Positions 18,898 to 29,929 of a DNA stretch of 64,000 nt are shown one piece after another. Position 1 is the first letter of the stretch, and every line of letters starts with the position of its first letter. The stretch is taken from positions 77,831,869-77,895,868 of the forward strand of contig OZ024828.1 of assembly GCA_964016985.1 (NCBI GenBank), written 5' to 3'. The notes beneath the pieces were generated by a model. That model was not told the origin of the DNA, made no database searches, and worked only from the letters and a program-made list of their open reading frames with translations. Made by a program: the position numbers and the translations under genes. The DNA is from Anodontia alba (lineage: Eukaryota; Mollusca; Bivalvia; Lucinida; Lucinidae).

Positions 18898-19105
18898 GTA
18901 ATGACCCTAAGTATTGGGACAGACAGGCCTAAGCAAACAGTGTAGACCCAGATCAGATGTCGCAGAATGCAGAATCAGAGCCTAAACTGTTTGCTTCTCA
19001 GCAATATTACGGACACATCAATAGGTAAGAAAATGGATTTTTCCAAATTTTAGGACAAGCATGGTAAGGAATTGAGGTGTCCCAATACTTACGGCTAATA
19101 CGGTA
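18898..19105 (+). mobile_element. Core-1 MITE, ACCCTAAGTATTGGGACA-terminus family
   Basis: The left terminus GACCCTAAGTATTGGGACAG is mirrored by CCCAATACTTACGGCTAATA. The right hairpin arm is decayed (GAATCAGAGCCTAAACTGTT). Confidence 0.75.
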
Positions 19106-19167
19106 ATTGGAATGGCCTTGGGAAGGCAAACATAGCTCCTGATGAAGAACTTTTAACTGAAATGTAC

Positions 19168-19411
19168 TGGGCCCAGTTGTTCAAAGCGTTGTTAGCTTAA
19201 CGAGCTCGTTAAGGGTCATTTTGTTAACTGTTTTAGCGGATTCAATACACAGTATTATGGTATTTTTTGCTGACAAAATGTGAGTAGCTTTTGCACTGCA
19301 AAAGCTACTCACATTTTTCAACAAAAAAATTCAGCATATTTGCGTATCACTCTGTGTAAATTTTAGCGAATCATTAACTAACGATGTCATTAGCTTTGAA
19401 CAACTGGGCCC
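19168..19411. mobile_element. MITE with GGGCCCAGTTGTTCAAAGC termini
   Basis: The ends GGGCCCAGTTGTTCAAAGC and GCTTTGAACAACTGGGCCC are inverted, and a central hairpin AATGTGAGTAGCTTTTGCA pairs with its complement near 19300. Other copies are at 42924-43657 and 44138-44347. Confidence 0.85.
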
Positions 19412-19784
19412 TGATAATTTTCTTATTTCTTCATAAAAGGTATATTGTTGAAACTCTTTAGAATAGCCTTGTTAAGGCAATTCTAATATGTTTTTATTGA
19501 GAGTCAGAGAAAATCATCATAGAATTGGTGCTAAATACTCCAAGTGTTGATTTTCCTACAGTGTAACTTGTTCGAACCATGCATAAGAAGACTGGGACTT
19601 TGTAGCTTATGCAGCCAGAGATTAGGTCATGTCAGCAGGCTTGTTGGGGCTTTTACTGTCTTTTGATATATTCTACACAAGCTGATGAATATGTATGTAG
19701 ACAGTGAAGATCTTGATAAGACTGCAAGCAGATCTGTGCCCTTGACCTTCAGATTTGAGAGTTTTTCTTATGGAGTTGTACAGT

Positions 19785-19930
19785 AAATGTCCTAAAATTT
19801 CATACAACAAATTTTGTGACAAAATGGCATATGCAAACAGTGCAGACCCAGATCAGACTGCTCCTGAAGGAGCAGTCTGATCAGGGTCTACACTGTTGCC
19901 ATACTGTTTTAAACTGTATGGTAATAATTC
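19785..19930. mobile_element. Core-1 MITE, ACAAATTTTGTGACAAAATG family
   Basis: Hairpin 19833-19902 has the apex GACTGCTCCTGAAGGAGCAG, with long, nearly perfect arms. Confidence 0.75.
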
Positions 19931-19949
19931 TGAGTTAACTGGCTCCAGT

Positions 19950-20050
19950 TTTCTGTAAAAACATATACATTGTGGATGCTTGTTAGAACTGCCTTGCTAG
20001 GACAGTTCTAATGAGCACCCATGTTTTATGTGGAAATAAAGAAAAAAGAT
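19950..20050. repeat. GTACTCATTAG-type hairpin, diverged
   Basis: GTGGATGCTTGTTAGAACTG and CAGTTCTAATGAGCACCCAT form the palindrome. Confidence 0.6.
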
Positions 20051-20242
20051 TGCAGAATTATTACCAAATAACAAATTTTCTGTCTGTGCCTGCATGGCCT
20101 ATTTTCCCAGTCATCAGATTAATTGTATGTTTGGCGCATACACACATATTATATTGATATAGAATCATCAGTGACATCTTGGTATGAGTGATCTTTTATT
20201 AAAGTCTTATTCAGTGTGTTTATATGCTTTTATTTTCTGTTT

Positions 20243-20345
20243 AGCTCACCTGGGCATGAAGTGCTCATGGTGAGCTATTGTAATCGCCAGGTGTCCACCA
20301 TCCATCATGCATCTGATGTCCACAATTTCACTTAAACTTCTTCCA
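20243..20345 (+). repeat. TAGCTCACCTG-type palindromic head
   Basis: TAGCTCACCTGGGCATGAAG and GTGCTCATGGTGAGCTATTG form an imperfect palindrome. The same head recurs at 22902, each time upstream of a tandem array. Confidence 0.6.
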
Positions 20346-20611
20346 TCTTAAACCGTTGGGCAGATTTTGCTGAAACTTCACAGAAAGCATCCTCTTGACA
20401 CCCTTTCTTAAATCCTTTAAAACTTTTGGATCCATGCAGAACTCTGCATTGTGTCTTATGAGAATTCGTAAAGAAATAGTGAAATTATTAAAACACGAGC
20501 TCTGCAAGTGGGGCATCATAACCCCATGGCAAGTAATCAGATGTAGCACCTATACTAACATAGAGTAGGAGGGGTTAGCCCAAAAAGAAAAGTTCATATG
20601 GATGGACAGTT

Positions 20612-20905
20612 TATTTTTGTTTGGGTTTTACGGCCCAGTCAACCCAATTGGGTCATGTCGAGTGTGGTCAGTTTACTTGACCACACTTTTACTGGGCAAG
20701 CTTAGTCCTCTAAGCGGTTAATCAGTATTGTGCACATTCTTTCGCCAGAAACTGACAACTGCCCTTCTTGAAGGAGAGAATGACTAGAAAATATTTCATG
20801 ATCAATCTCCACGACTGAATGTTGCTGACCCGGTGGAGGTGGAAACAACAACCTCCTGATCACCAGTCAAACAGTTATTCAGCTGAGTGTCCGAGACCAT
20901 ACGGA
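20612..20905 (-). repeat. tRNA-derived SINE, minus strand
   Basis: The body (CGGCCCAGTCAACCCAATTG, TATTGTGCACATTCTTTCGC) matches the copy at 34520-34828, whose tRNA head is better preserved. Here the head (CCTCCTGATCACCAGTCAAA) is decayed. Confidence 0.75.
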
Positions 20906-20989
20906 TGGACAGATATGACTCTATTAATTATGGTGAACTGATACTCAGAACAAAATGTGCTGCTTCACATCATGGTCTAACTATAATTC

Positions 20990-21367
20990 TAATGCACTTG
21001 CGTATGTAACGCGACCTCTGATTGGGTAATGTCAAAAATTTGTGACGGTATATTCTGTGATATACTGTCGGAAATCCGACGCCATCACGTAACGTCGCAT
21101 CTCATTGGCTGGCATTTGGTTTAACTGCAGCTCACAGCACTTGTCGCTTCGTGCAAATAGTACAATTTTTCAAAAGAAAAATGAATAAATGCATTAGAAT
21201 GGGGATAACTGCGTTCAAATTTGTCATTTGTGGAGGTAAATCAGCGGTTTTACGGTCGCAAATTACGTTTTACGGCTCCGCTGACGCGTCGCCATAAAAC
21301 GAAATTTCCGACCGTAAAACCGCCGATTTACCTCCCCAAATGACAAATTTGAATGCAGTTATCCCCT
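20990..21367. repeat. CpG-rich segment with a 170-bp imperfect palindrome
   Basis: The arms run from GGGGATAACTGCGTTCAAAT (21199) to its mirror ending near 21367, with CGGTTTTACGGTCG facing CGACCGTAAAACCG. Upstream are TCTGATTGGGTAATG and CTCATTGGCTGGC, which resemble reverse CCAAT boxes. CpG density is higher than in surrounding DNA. Confidence 0.65.
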
Positions 21368-21399
21368 AAATCACCATTCAGCTAGATGGGATGTAAGTT

Positions 21400-22835
21400 A
21401 TAGGAGGAAATATTTGGTGGGCTGTAACCTCGAAATGATATATGCTGCTCCACATCATGGTGCAACTTTTTACAATGTTTCAGTTTGATCTAATGTGATC
21501 TATAGGAGGAGTTAACCTATGAAATTTTCAAACGGGCATTACTGCTTATATTTTGTGGACTTTAACCTCAAAACAATATGTGCTGCTCCACATCATGGTC
21601 TAACTACAAGTTTCAGCTTGATCGAATGTAAACTGCAGGAGGAGTTGACAGAAATAAAACATTTACAGAAATTTTCAAAGGGGCATAACTCTGCTGTTAT
21701 CTGGTGGACTGCAACATTGAAATAATATGCACTGCTCCACATCATGGTGCAACTATTTACAAAGTTTCAGCTTAATATAATGTAATACATAGGAGGAGTT
21801 AGCCGGAAACAAAATGTTTACAGAAATTTTCAAAGGGGCACAACACTGTTAATATTTGGTGGACCATGACCTTGAAACAAGATGCGCTGCTACACATCAT
21901 TTACAGAAATTTTCAAAGGGGCATAACTCTGCTACTATCTGGTGGAATGCAACATTGAAATAATATGCACTGCTCCACATCATGGTGCAACTATTTACAA
22001 AGTTTCAGCTTAATACAATGTAATACACAGGAGGAGTTAGCCGGAAACAAAATGTTTACAGAAATTTTCAAAGGGGCACAACACTGTTAATATTTGGTGG
22101 ACCATAACCTTGAAACAAGATGCGCTGCTACACATCATGGTCTAACTATAAATCAAGGTTTCATGTTGACCTAATATAAACTGTAGGAGCAGTTAGCAGG
22201 AAACAAAAAGTTTACAGCTATTTTCAGCGGGGTATAACTTTTAACATTGGACTGACTGCAACCTTGAAATAAAATGCACTGCTCCACATCATGGTCTAAC
22301 TATAAATCAAGTTTCAGCTTGATAGAATAAGTTAGCCAGAAACAAAATGTTTACAAAAGTTTTCAAAGGGGCTCAACTTTGTTAATATTTGGTGGACTGT
22401 AACCTCAAGACAATATGGGCTGCTCCACATCATGATCTAATTATATATCAAGCTTCTGCTTGATTGGATGGATGTAAACTAGGATATAGTCAGCAACAAA
22501 AAGTTTACAAAATGTTTGGAAGGGGCATAACTCTGTTAGTATTTGGTGGACTGTAACTTCGAGACAATATGCAATGCTCCACATTATGATTTAACTATAT
22601 ACATGTATTAAGTTTCAGCCTGATTGGATGTAAACTGTAGGAGTTAGCCAGAAACAAAATTTTTACAAAAATTTCAAAGGGGCATAACTCTGTTAATATT
22701 TGGTGGACTTTAACCTCGAAACATTGTGCACTGCCCCACATCATGATCTAACTATATATCAAGTTTCAGCTTGATCTGATGTAAACTGTAGGAGTTATCC
22801 AGAAAGGAAAAGTTTACAGACGGATGGCCGCTGAG
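21400..22835 (+). repeat. Tandem array of roughly 150-bp units (CTGCTCCACATCATGG type), about 9 units
   Basis: The marker ATTTGGTGGACTGTAACC and variants recur near 21413, 21551, 21698, 21850, 21938, 22090, 22239, 22388, 22540 and 22698. Each unit also has CTGCTCCACATCATGG, TTTCAGCTTGAT, GGAGGAGTTAGCCGGAAACA and TTCAAAGGGGCATAAC. A segment of about 240 bp (21661-21900) is repeated almost identically at 21901-22139, a more recent duplication. No protein frame persists. Confidence 0.9.
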
Positions 22836-22901
22836 GGGCATAACATAATGTGTCCCGTTTTTCAAACAAAATTCCTATGATTTGCTTGTCTTCAACTTTT
22901 T

Positions 22902-22960
22902 AGCTCACCTGAGCAATTGCTCCTGGTGGGCTGCTGTGATCATTATCATCTATCCTCAAC
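22902..22960 (+). repeat. Second TAGCTCACCTG-type palindromic head
   Basis: TAGCTCACCTGAGCAATTGC and TCCTGGTGGGCTGCTGTGAT resemble the head at 20243 and precede the 141-bp array. Confidence 0.6.
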
Positions 22961-23279
22961 AATTAGTTTGTTAACACATGAGTAGAGGTTGCAGTTTTGA
23001 TCCAGTCTTAATGAAACTTGCTCAGAATGTTTTCCTCTATGAAATCTAGGTGGTTCGAAATTGGCTCACTTGGGGTCAAAAACTAGGCCACCAGGCCAGA
23101 GAAAGGAAAACCTTGTTAACATTCTAGAGGTCATATTTATTTAAATAATTATGAATCTTGCTCAGTAGGTCAAGTTCAAAACAGGATCTTTTGGGGTAAA
23201 AAACTAGGTCAGCAAGCCTAATCAAAGGGAAACCTTATCATCACTCTAAAGTTCACATTTCTTGAAGTTATCATCATGA

Positions 23280-24245
23280 ATATTGCTCAAAATATTTGTC
23301 TTGATGATTTCTAGCTTTCAAATTTGAAGCGGATTCATTTATGACCTATATTTCACAGTCCAGTGACTATGTTATTTTTTTTCTGTTAAGATCAGTTTCT
23401 CAGTAACTATTGTTCATACAGCAGTGCTATTTGGCACTTGTATACATCTAAGTATGATCTCTTGAATGCAGTCATTCATATTTGACAGTGTTCTATATTT
23501 CACGGTCCACTGACTTTGTTAATTTTTTTTCTATTTAGGTCCATATCTCAGTAACTATTGGTCTTAGAGCGGTGATGCTTTGCACATGCATACAGCTTGG
23601 CATGACCTCTTAATGTGGTCATCCATATTTGACCTTGCCCTATATTTCACAGTTCACTTTGTGATGTTGTTGCATTTAGGTCCATATCTCAGTAACTGTT
23701 GGTCCTACAGCAGTGATACTTGGCACATGCATACATCTTAGCATGACCTCTTAATGAAGTCATCCATATTTGACCTTAACCTATATTTCACAGTCCATTT
23801 TGTTCAGTTGGTGCATTTAGGTCCATATCTCAGTAACTACTGGTCCTACAGCAGTGACACTTGGCACATGCATACATCTTAGCATGACCTCTTCATGAAG
23901 TCATCCAAATTTGACCTTGACCTATATTTCACAGTTTGCTTTGTTAAGTTCTTGCGTTAAGGTCCATATCTCAGTAACTATTGATTTACAGCAGTGATAC
24001 TTGGCTCATGCATACATCTTAGCATGACCTCTTAATGCAGTCATCCATATTTGACCTTGACCTCTATTTTACAGTTCTCTGACTTTGTTGTTGTTGCATT
24101 TAGGTCCATATCTCAGTAACTACTGGTCCTACAGCAGTGATATTTGGCACATGCATACATCAGCATGACCTCTTAATTCAGTCATCCATATTTGACCATT
24201 ACCTATATTTCATGGTCCATTAGGCATGCTACATTGTCTTAGTTG
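23280..24245 (+). repeat. Tandem array of about 141-bp units, 6 copies
   Basis: GGTCCATATCTCAGTAACTA starts near 23538, 23679, 23820, 23961 and 24103, spacing 141-142 bp, with an older unit near 23386. Each unit has ACAGCAGTGATACTTGGCAC, CATGCATACATCTTAGCATG, ACCTCTTAATG and CATATTTGACCTTGACCTAT. Confidence 0.92.
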
Positions 24246-24359
24246 TTTATGTAATCATGAATCTTGATCAGACTGTTTGCCTTGATCATTTCTAGGACAG
24301 GTCTGCTAAGTGTTATGATACATTGTGGTCATGGCCCTCTTGTTTGATATAATTCATCA

Positions 24360-24512
24360 TAAAACCCTTCACAACTGCAGCAGATTGCATTTTTATTATT
24401 TTTTAGAGAGAAAATAAGGTTTGACATTTCATTCACATTGTCTTGTTTTTTCTGAAAAATAAAAAAAATTGAATGTTGTCTGCTGCAATAGTGCTTAGCA
24501 CTTTAAGGGTTA
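24360..24512. mobile_element. Core-2 MITE, CCCTTAAAGTGCTAAGCAC terminus family
   Basis: GACATTTCATTCACATTGTC lies between TTAGAGAGAAAATAAGG and TTCTGAAAAATAAAAAAA. The right end is CACTTTAAGGGTTAA. Confidence 0.6.
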
Positions 24513-24762
24513 AAATCCTTTAGGCAAGTCTGCTGGTGATCAAAGTCAGACTGACAAAAAATAAACATATCTTTGATAATGGCATTTATGAGCACCAGAT
24601 GCAGTTAAACCTGCAGTTACAGTTGGTATGCTTTGGTATTGAGAGTTTTCAAAGTCTGTCACCAGTGCATGGGAATATTGCAGATAGACCAGTCTGTTGA
24701 ATTCATTTAAGAATTGAAATTCAGAATTTGAGCTTGCACTAGATGATGAAAAACAGTCTATT

Positions 24763-24975
24763 TTAACCCTTGTCCTGCTGAACCCAGATACACCCTGCCT
24801 TTGCAAACAGTGTAGATCCAGATCAGTTGGCTTCTGAAGAAGCCAACTGATCTGGATCTGCACTGTTTGTCATTAAGTATGTGAATTCGTATCAAAATTC
24901 AGAATCAAGTAATCTGATTGGCTGAAAATAAAAAGTGGATGGGCATCTTAATTTATTCAGCAGGAAAAGGGTTAA
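24763..24975 (+). mobile_element. Core-1 MITE, CCCTTGTCCTGCTGAAC terminus family
   Basis: TTAA is present at both ends, with intact hairpin 24804-24870 (apex TTGGCTTCTGAAGAAGCCAA). The minus-strand frame at 24546-24863 reads through it and is not a gene. Confidence 0.9.
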
Positions 24976-25109
24976 TGTCTGTGAAGCCTGAAGGGCTTCT
25001 AAAGACATGAAAATAGCCTAATGTTTTTCATCATCCAGCGCAAGCTCAAAACCTAAATTTCAATTCTTATATTTATCTTATCAATCCATAATCAGCTCTT
25101 ATCTTACAG

Positions 25110-25304
25110 TTAAATTTGCTTGGTTTCCTAATATTTGAAATTAAATTTCACTTAACGGAGCTCTTGGAACAACCAGACAGTGGATTCCCCTCACTTAATG
25201 TCATAGAGATATGTGACCGACGTCAGGCAAACATCTGTAAACAAGGAACATTACAGGCAGACGCTCACATAGCACGTCCTAATGCACAGCCTAAGGTCAC
25301 ATGA
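25110..25304 (+). CDS. Candidate terminal exon, unrecognised
   Basis: A possible acceptor (CTCTTATCTTACAG, ending 25109) opens a 64-codon frame ending in TGA at 25302-25304. The translation is of ordinary composition (LTELLEQPDSGFPSLNVIEI, then CDRRQANICKQG) and does not overlap a recognised repeat. There is no known partner exon and no match to a family I know. It may equally be a chance frame. Confidence 0.2.
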   Translation, partial: LNLLGFLIFEIKFHLTELLEQPDSGFPSLNVIEICDRRQANICKQGTLQADAHIARPNAQPKVT

Positions 25305-25459
25305 TAGCTCAGTGTTTTGCATTGAGAAATGAACTGCAACAAGAATGAGTGATTTGTCATAGATGATTACAGTAAAAATAAAAATATGGGTGAATAGCCT
25401 TTTGATATTGCACGGTTGTTTAGATTGCTCTGGGACTTGGCTTTTGTGTATTCTAGAAG

Positions 25460-25740
25460 ACTTAACCCTTAAAACACCATTCGAAATTATAGCTGAAGAC
25501 ACGCTATGTTATTTTTTTTATTATTTTTACCCAAAAAAATAATGCTTAATGTTTCATGTGAATTGTATGCCTTGTTCCAAGAAAATGAGGATTGACATTT
25601 TGTGTGAATTGTCTGCCTAGAAGACAATTCACACAAAATGTCAATCCTAATTTCTTTAGAAATGTCAAGCCATATTCTTGAAAGAATAAAAGAAAATATT
25701 AAGAGGTTGTCTGATGGCCCTTTTAAGGCCTAAAATTCTA
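25460..25740. mobile_element. Core-2 type MITE with long perfect hairpin
   Basis: TTAACCCTTAAAACACCATT marks the left end. The hairpin 25590-25650 pairs ATTGACATTTTGTGTGAATT with AATTCACACAAAATGTCAAT around the apex GTCTGCCTAGAAGAC. Confidence 0.65.
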
Positions 25741-25839
25741 TATCTTGACTGACTTGATCATCTTGTGCTATTTTATCAAAAATGGAGCTCTGCAAATGAG
25801 GAGATGGAGACCGTTTGGGTGTGTCAAGTGAAAAAGTGC

Positions 25840-26030
25840 TTTTGAGCATGTGCAAACTGCAGATTCAGATCATCCTGCTAATGTGCAGTCTCATCCAGGC
25901 CTTTGCTCTTCATTAGTACATTCTGTAATATCCAATGATTCTATTAGCAGATAGTAAAGGCCCTGATCAGCATCCGCGCAGTCTGATCTGGGCCTTCACT
26001 GTCTGCACATGACCTGAAAGACATTTGCGC
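25840..26030. repeat. Diverged CAGTCTGATC-hairpin repeat
   Basis: GCATGTGCAAACTGCAGATT and CTTCACTGTCTGCACATGAC bracket GATCAGCATCCGCGCAGTCT. Related text is at 27300-27450, 32270-32480, 42580-42790, 45350-45545 and 51250-51420. Confidence 0.45.
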
Positions 26031-26700
26031 TTGTTTGGGCTCATTTGATACCAGCTAAACAAAATGAACTCTTGGTCTTGACACAGATCCAGATCGTTGG
26101 CATTTCTGTCCTTTCAACATCTCTTGGAAAGACGATTTTTGCTTGGCGTTTTATTTTAAATGAAAATATTTTGTTCTGGTTGGCCTTATCTTATCAGAAA
26201 CCATTTGTCTTTTATGTTTCTGTGTTTTGTTCTCAAATATTTACACAAAAATTAAAGTTATGGCCAAAAGTTGGTCTGATCTATGCAATTTTTCTATAGT
26301 AAATGATTTTTTTTTTATTTTTGTCTAAGAAAATATTTTTTATTTTTCTTTGTTGAATTTGAATTATTGATGTTTTACAACAATATTGTGAAAATTTCAG
26401 AAAACTTGAACAAGTCGAACTTGTTGAAAATCTGGCTACAAGTTACCTACCCTACAGATTTCTGCATGATTTGGCATCATTTTTACTATGGGAAAAAGTG
26501 AAAATATTTGATTTTTTAAAAACAAATGACTAGAATAAAACTTTTTTGTACATAGGTAGTTACGACAAATGGTTTTGCATTAAATCATGACAAAAGTTTG
26601 CAAATTTGCTTCTTCTGTGTAAAGCTTCAAGCAAAAACAAATTTCTTAGAAGCTTCAAGGGTCAAATTCAGTTCAATTCTGCAAATACCCTTACTTGAAG
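26031..26700. other. AT-rich intergenic sequence
   Basis: I see no gene or repeat here. The open frame at 26045-26299 has no coding character. Confidence 0.4.
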
Positions 26701-26707
26701 CATCAAC

Positions 26708-26800
26708 ATGGCCCATCAGTTAGCGCTCCCACCTGGATCGTAAGGTCCCAGGTTCAGATCCTGCTGGAGGCAGAATTGATCTCATTACTGTATGGTGCTG
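26708..26800 (+). repeat. tRNA-derived SINE head
   Basis: GGCCCATCAGTTAGCGCTCC (A-box-like) and AGGTCCCAGGTTCAGATCC (B-box) are correctly spaced for a tRNA-type promoter. The 3' part is unclear. Confidence 0.6.
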
Positions 26801-26848
26801 CATTGCACAGAGCCTTTCATTATCACCCTTCCATGGTCATGATGTGAT

Positions 26849-27078
26849 TTAACCCTTAAAATGCCAAGAAAACCTGCATCTGAAAATGTCGTCTGTTTGT
26901 CCTCTGCTGAATATTCTTTCAAACTTTTCAAACCTATTTTTGCGTAGAGGCAAACAGTGTGGATCCTGATCAGACTGCTCCTAGAGAAGCAGTCTGATCT
27001 GGGTTCACACTGTTTGAAAAAATCACAAGCAGATGACAAAGCAGACGACAATTGTTGTGATTGGCAGTTTAAGGGTTG
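26849..27078 (+). mobile_element. Core-1 MITE, CCCTTAAAGCGCCAAG terminus family
   Basis: The copy runs from TTAACCCTTAAAATGCCAAG to GGCAGTTTAAGGGTTG. Hairpin 26950-27016 has the apex GACTGCTCCTAGAGAAGCAG. Confidence 0.85.
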
Positions 27079-27186
27079 TAATGTTGAAAGAGATGTAAAA
27101 CACCAAACCATCATACACATAACTTGTCTGATTTACCCATTTCCTTTACTGTCTACATAGAGTTGCTGCTGGACTTTAACATGTTT

Positions 27187-27310
27187 TTGATGCTTAGCGT
27201 GCTGGGTAAAAATTTCAGCAGACAACATTTTGAATAATTTTTCTTATTTTTCCCAGAAATTTAAGATTTGACATTTCATGCAAATTGTCTCTGAAACAGA
27301 CTTTTTTGCA
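27187..27310 (+). mobile_element. Half of a core-2 MITE (GCTTAGCACTCTGGG terminus)
   Basis: ATGCTTAGCGTGCTGGGTAA, CAGCAGACAACATTTTG and GACATTTCATGCAAATTGTC are present; the right half is missing. Confidence 0.6.
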
Positions 27311-27629
27311 GAAAAGCTTGCACATCTGTGTAGTCTGATCACTTCCCTGTCCACCCGAAGAAACCTTGGATCCTTGGAGACTGATCATGATGTGGGATTG
27401 ACAGGCTGATCAGCGTCTTCTGTGGCTTCATGAATCCTTGATCATATGATCAAGGGTTCATGTTTTCACGTTGCTTTGCAAAAATGTTGTTTGCAAAGGT
27501 ATTGTGGGGGTACAGGCCCCAAGGTTATAAAAAAATTTTGTCATGCTCAATTCATCTGAGCATGAAATTTTTCATGCTAATTAATCTCAAATAACTAACA
27601 CTGCAAATTCTTTCTTGTTATACATGTAG

Positions 27630-27800
27630 TAAGGAGTTACGGTAAATGTCCCAAAAATTTGGAACACTATTTCATACGTCTTGTACCTAAGTTTTGCTTT
27701 TTATCCAGTTATTTCTTAAGGAGCAGTCAGATCTGGGTCTACACTGTTTGCATATGCTATTTTATCAGAAATTTTGGTGTACCAAATTTTTGGACGTTTA
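27630..27800. mobile_element. Core-1 MITE, half hairpin
   Basis: The right arm only is left (GGAGCAGTCAGATCTGGGTC then TACACTGTTTGC) with family flank TTTTATCAGAAATTTTGGTG. Confidence 0.55.
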
Positions 27801-27925
27801 ATGTAGACTGTCAGAATTCTTCTACCTAAAGAAAATATTGTAAGTACAGAAAAGACTTCTGCAATTTCTAATAAGAACCAAAAATTTGTTGCAAAAGCAA
27901 ACCAAAACAAAACAAAAATTTTTGC

Positions 27926-28040
27926 TTAACCCATTTTAATCTGGAGACTCCCAAAAGGGTAACTAGCAAACAGTGCAGACCCAGGTTCTGATGCTATAGA
28001 ATGTGGCATCTGACCAGGTTCTACACTGTTTGCATTAAAT
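27926..28040 (+). mobile_element. Core-1 MITE, TTAACCCATTGTAGACTGAA family, shortened
   Basis: The copy starts TTAACCCATTTTAATCTGGA; hairpin 27968-28032 has the apex GATGCTATAGAATGTGGCAT. Confidence 0.6.
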
Positions 28041-28195
28041 ACAGGAATTTCTATAAAACATAGTAATAATAAAAACTAACCAGACACCCAGCTATTGGAA
28101 ATAGACCAGTCCAAAGAGTTGTGGCAGAAGATTCCACTCAATGTAAATGGGATAATTGTAGCCATGCAGATGGTGGTGGTACTTGATAACCACTT

Positions 28196-28373
28196 TTAAC
28201 GCTTAGCGTGCTGGGTACAAGTTTCAGCAGACAACATTTTGATATATTTTTCTTTTTTCTTCAGAAAATAGGCTTTGACATTTCATGCAAATTGTCTCCT
28301 TTTCTGGGAAAAATAAGAAAATTATAATCAATTTGTCGTCTGCTGAGTTTGCTCATAGCATGCTAACTGTTAA
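28196..28373 (+). mobile_element. Core-2 MITE, GCTTAGCACTCTGGG terminus family
   Basis: TTAA is present at both ends. GGCTTTGACATTTCATGCAA remains on the left; the complementary arm is largely deleted. Confidence 0.7.
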
Positions 28374-28485
28374 TGACTTTCCTTGTCAACTTTTATCCAA
28401 ACAAACTTGAGTGCAATATACTTTTAATAGCACTTGTACTTGGTACCTTCTGTTCAGAGCAAAGATTTTCATGATCATGTTCTAA

Positions 28486-28677
28486 ATGCTTAGCACTCTG
28501 GGTAAAATTTTCGGCCAAGATTTTAATTTATTTTTCTTATAAGTCCCAGAAAACAGGATTTCACATTTCATGCAAGACAATTTGCATGAATTGTCAAACC
28601 CTGTTTTCTGGGAAAAATAAGAAAAATATCATCTACTTGTCATGAACTGAATTAACCCCGAGAGTTGTCAAGGTTAA
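28486..28677 (+). mobile_element. Core-2 MITE, GCTTAGCACTCTGGG terminus family
   Basis: CATTTCATGCAAGACAATTT and TTGCATGAATTGTCAAACCC face each other. The right end is GAGAGTTGTCAAGGTTAA. Confidence 0.7.
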
Positions 28678-28799
28678 GTTAACAATAATTTTGGAATATC
28701 AATATTTTATTTGTGTGACTTTTTCATGATAATGGTGCGTACATCTGCAGAAAGGTTGAAAGCCAACAAAATGACATTCTTAAGGGGAAAGCAAACCCG

Positions 28800-29200
28800 T
28801 AACTTGAAGGGCGATTCGAAATTGTAGCAGATAAAGTTCTAAAATTGTTCGTATTCATTTTTCATTGAGAATAAATCTGAATATTCCATAAGAATCATCT
28901 GATTTGAGTGAAATGTCAAGCATTATTTTCTTAGAAAAATAAAAAAATATATATATATTTTAGAATGTCTTCAGCTGTTTTTTTGTCGGATGAGTTAAAG
29001 ATCTTTAGACTGCAGTCTGTACAAAATGAGCAGATGACAAAAAATGACATTTCTCTTATTTTTCATAAAAAATAGGTCAACATTCTATTCAAATTCTACC
29101 TTTGTAAACAATTTGATATGTCCAGCGTTATTCTTTTATTGAAAAATATTTTTTTTTATTTAAAATGTCATCTGTAATTGGTTGAGTTCAGTGGATAAAG
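28800..29200. repeat. Two degraded core-2 type elements
   Basis: GCAGATAAAGTTCTAAAATT and AGAATGTCTTCAGCTG frame one copy (28810-28985); ATGAGCAGATGACAAAAAAT and AAATGTCATCTGTAATTGG frame the other (29020-29190). An (AT)n run is at 28949-28961. Confidence 0.5.
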
Positions 29201-29268
29201 GTTAGTCCTGAATATATATTAAAACAGCTTTCAAAATATCCACTTTTATGTTGTCTGCTGAATTTTAA

Positions 29269-29481
29269 TTAACCCTTGTCCTGCTGAACCTGGATATACC
29301 CTGCCTTTGCAAACAGTGTAGATCCAGATCAGTTGGCTTCTGAAGAAGGCAACTGATCTGGATCTGCACTGTTTGCCATTAAGTATGTAAATTTATAGCA
29401 ACAATCAGATCAAGCAATCTGATTGGCTGAAAATTAGAAGTGGGCGTGGTGTCTTAATTTATTCAGCATGACAAGGGTTAA
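29269..29481 (+). mobile_element. Core-1 MITE, CCCTTGTCCTGCTGAAC terminus family
   Basis: A complete copy with TTAA at both ends and hairpin 29309-29372; one arm has GAAGGC in place of GAAGCC. Confidence 0.9.
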
Positions 29482-29724
29482 AGGAAGGTGTTTTCAGGGA
29501 TCAAGATTTAAGAGTTGTCTGTTTGGAGACAAATTATTTATGTCTTATTTCTTTACTCATTAGAATCACTTCATCACACATTAATGATAAATAAGAAAAA
29601 GGAAACTATGTGAAAATTCTGCTAAAAAGGAATTATTTTACGTAGTTCTCCAAAAGTGAAATCTGGAATGAATAGTTATCAGGGTTTTCTTCAGGAATAA
29701 AAATAAATCAGTTGTACTTTTATA

Positions 29725-29923
29725 TTAACCTAAACCACTCTCTGGGCTAATTCAGCAGATGGTATATTGGCGATATTTTCTTCCCAGAAAACAGGATTTG
29801 ACATTTCATGCAAATTGTCTCTAAAATTTGCATGAAATTTCAAAAATCTGTTTTCTGGGATAAAAATAAGAAAAATATATTAATATGTTGGATGAAAATT
29901 TTACCCAAAGTGCTAAGCATTAA
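29725..29923 (-). mobile_element. Core-2 MITE, GCTTAGCACTCTGGG terminus family, inverted
   Basis: The copy runs TTAACCTAAACCACTCTCTG to AAGTGCTAAGCATTAA with facing GACATTTCATGCAAATTGTC and TTTGCATGAAATTTCAAAAA. Confidence 0.75.
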
Positions 29924-29929
29924 CATTCA

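Noticed and set aside
24546..24863. 105-codon minus-strand frame ending in [18 protein letters not shown] text
   Set aside because: The same peptide appears wherever the core-1 hairpin is read in that frame (for example 46171-46374).
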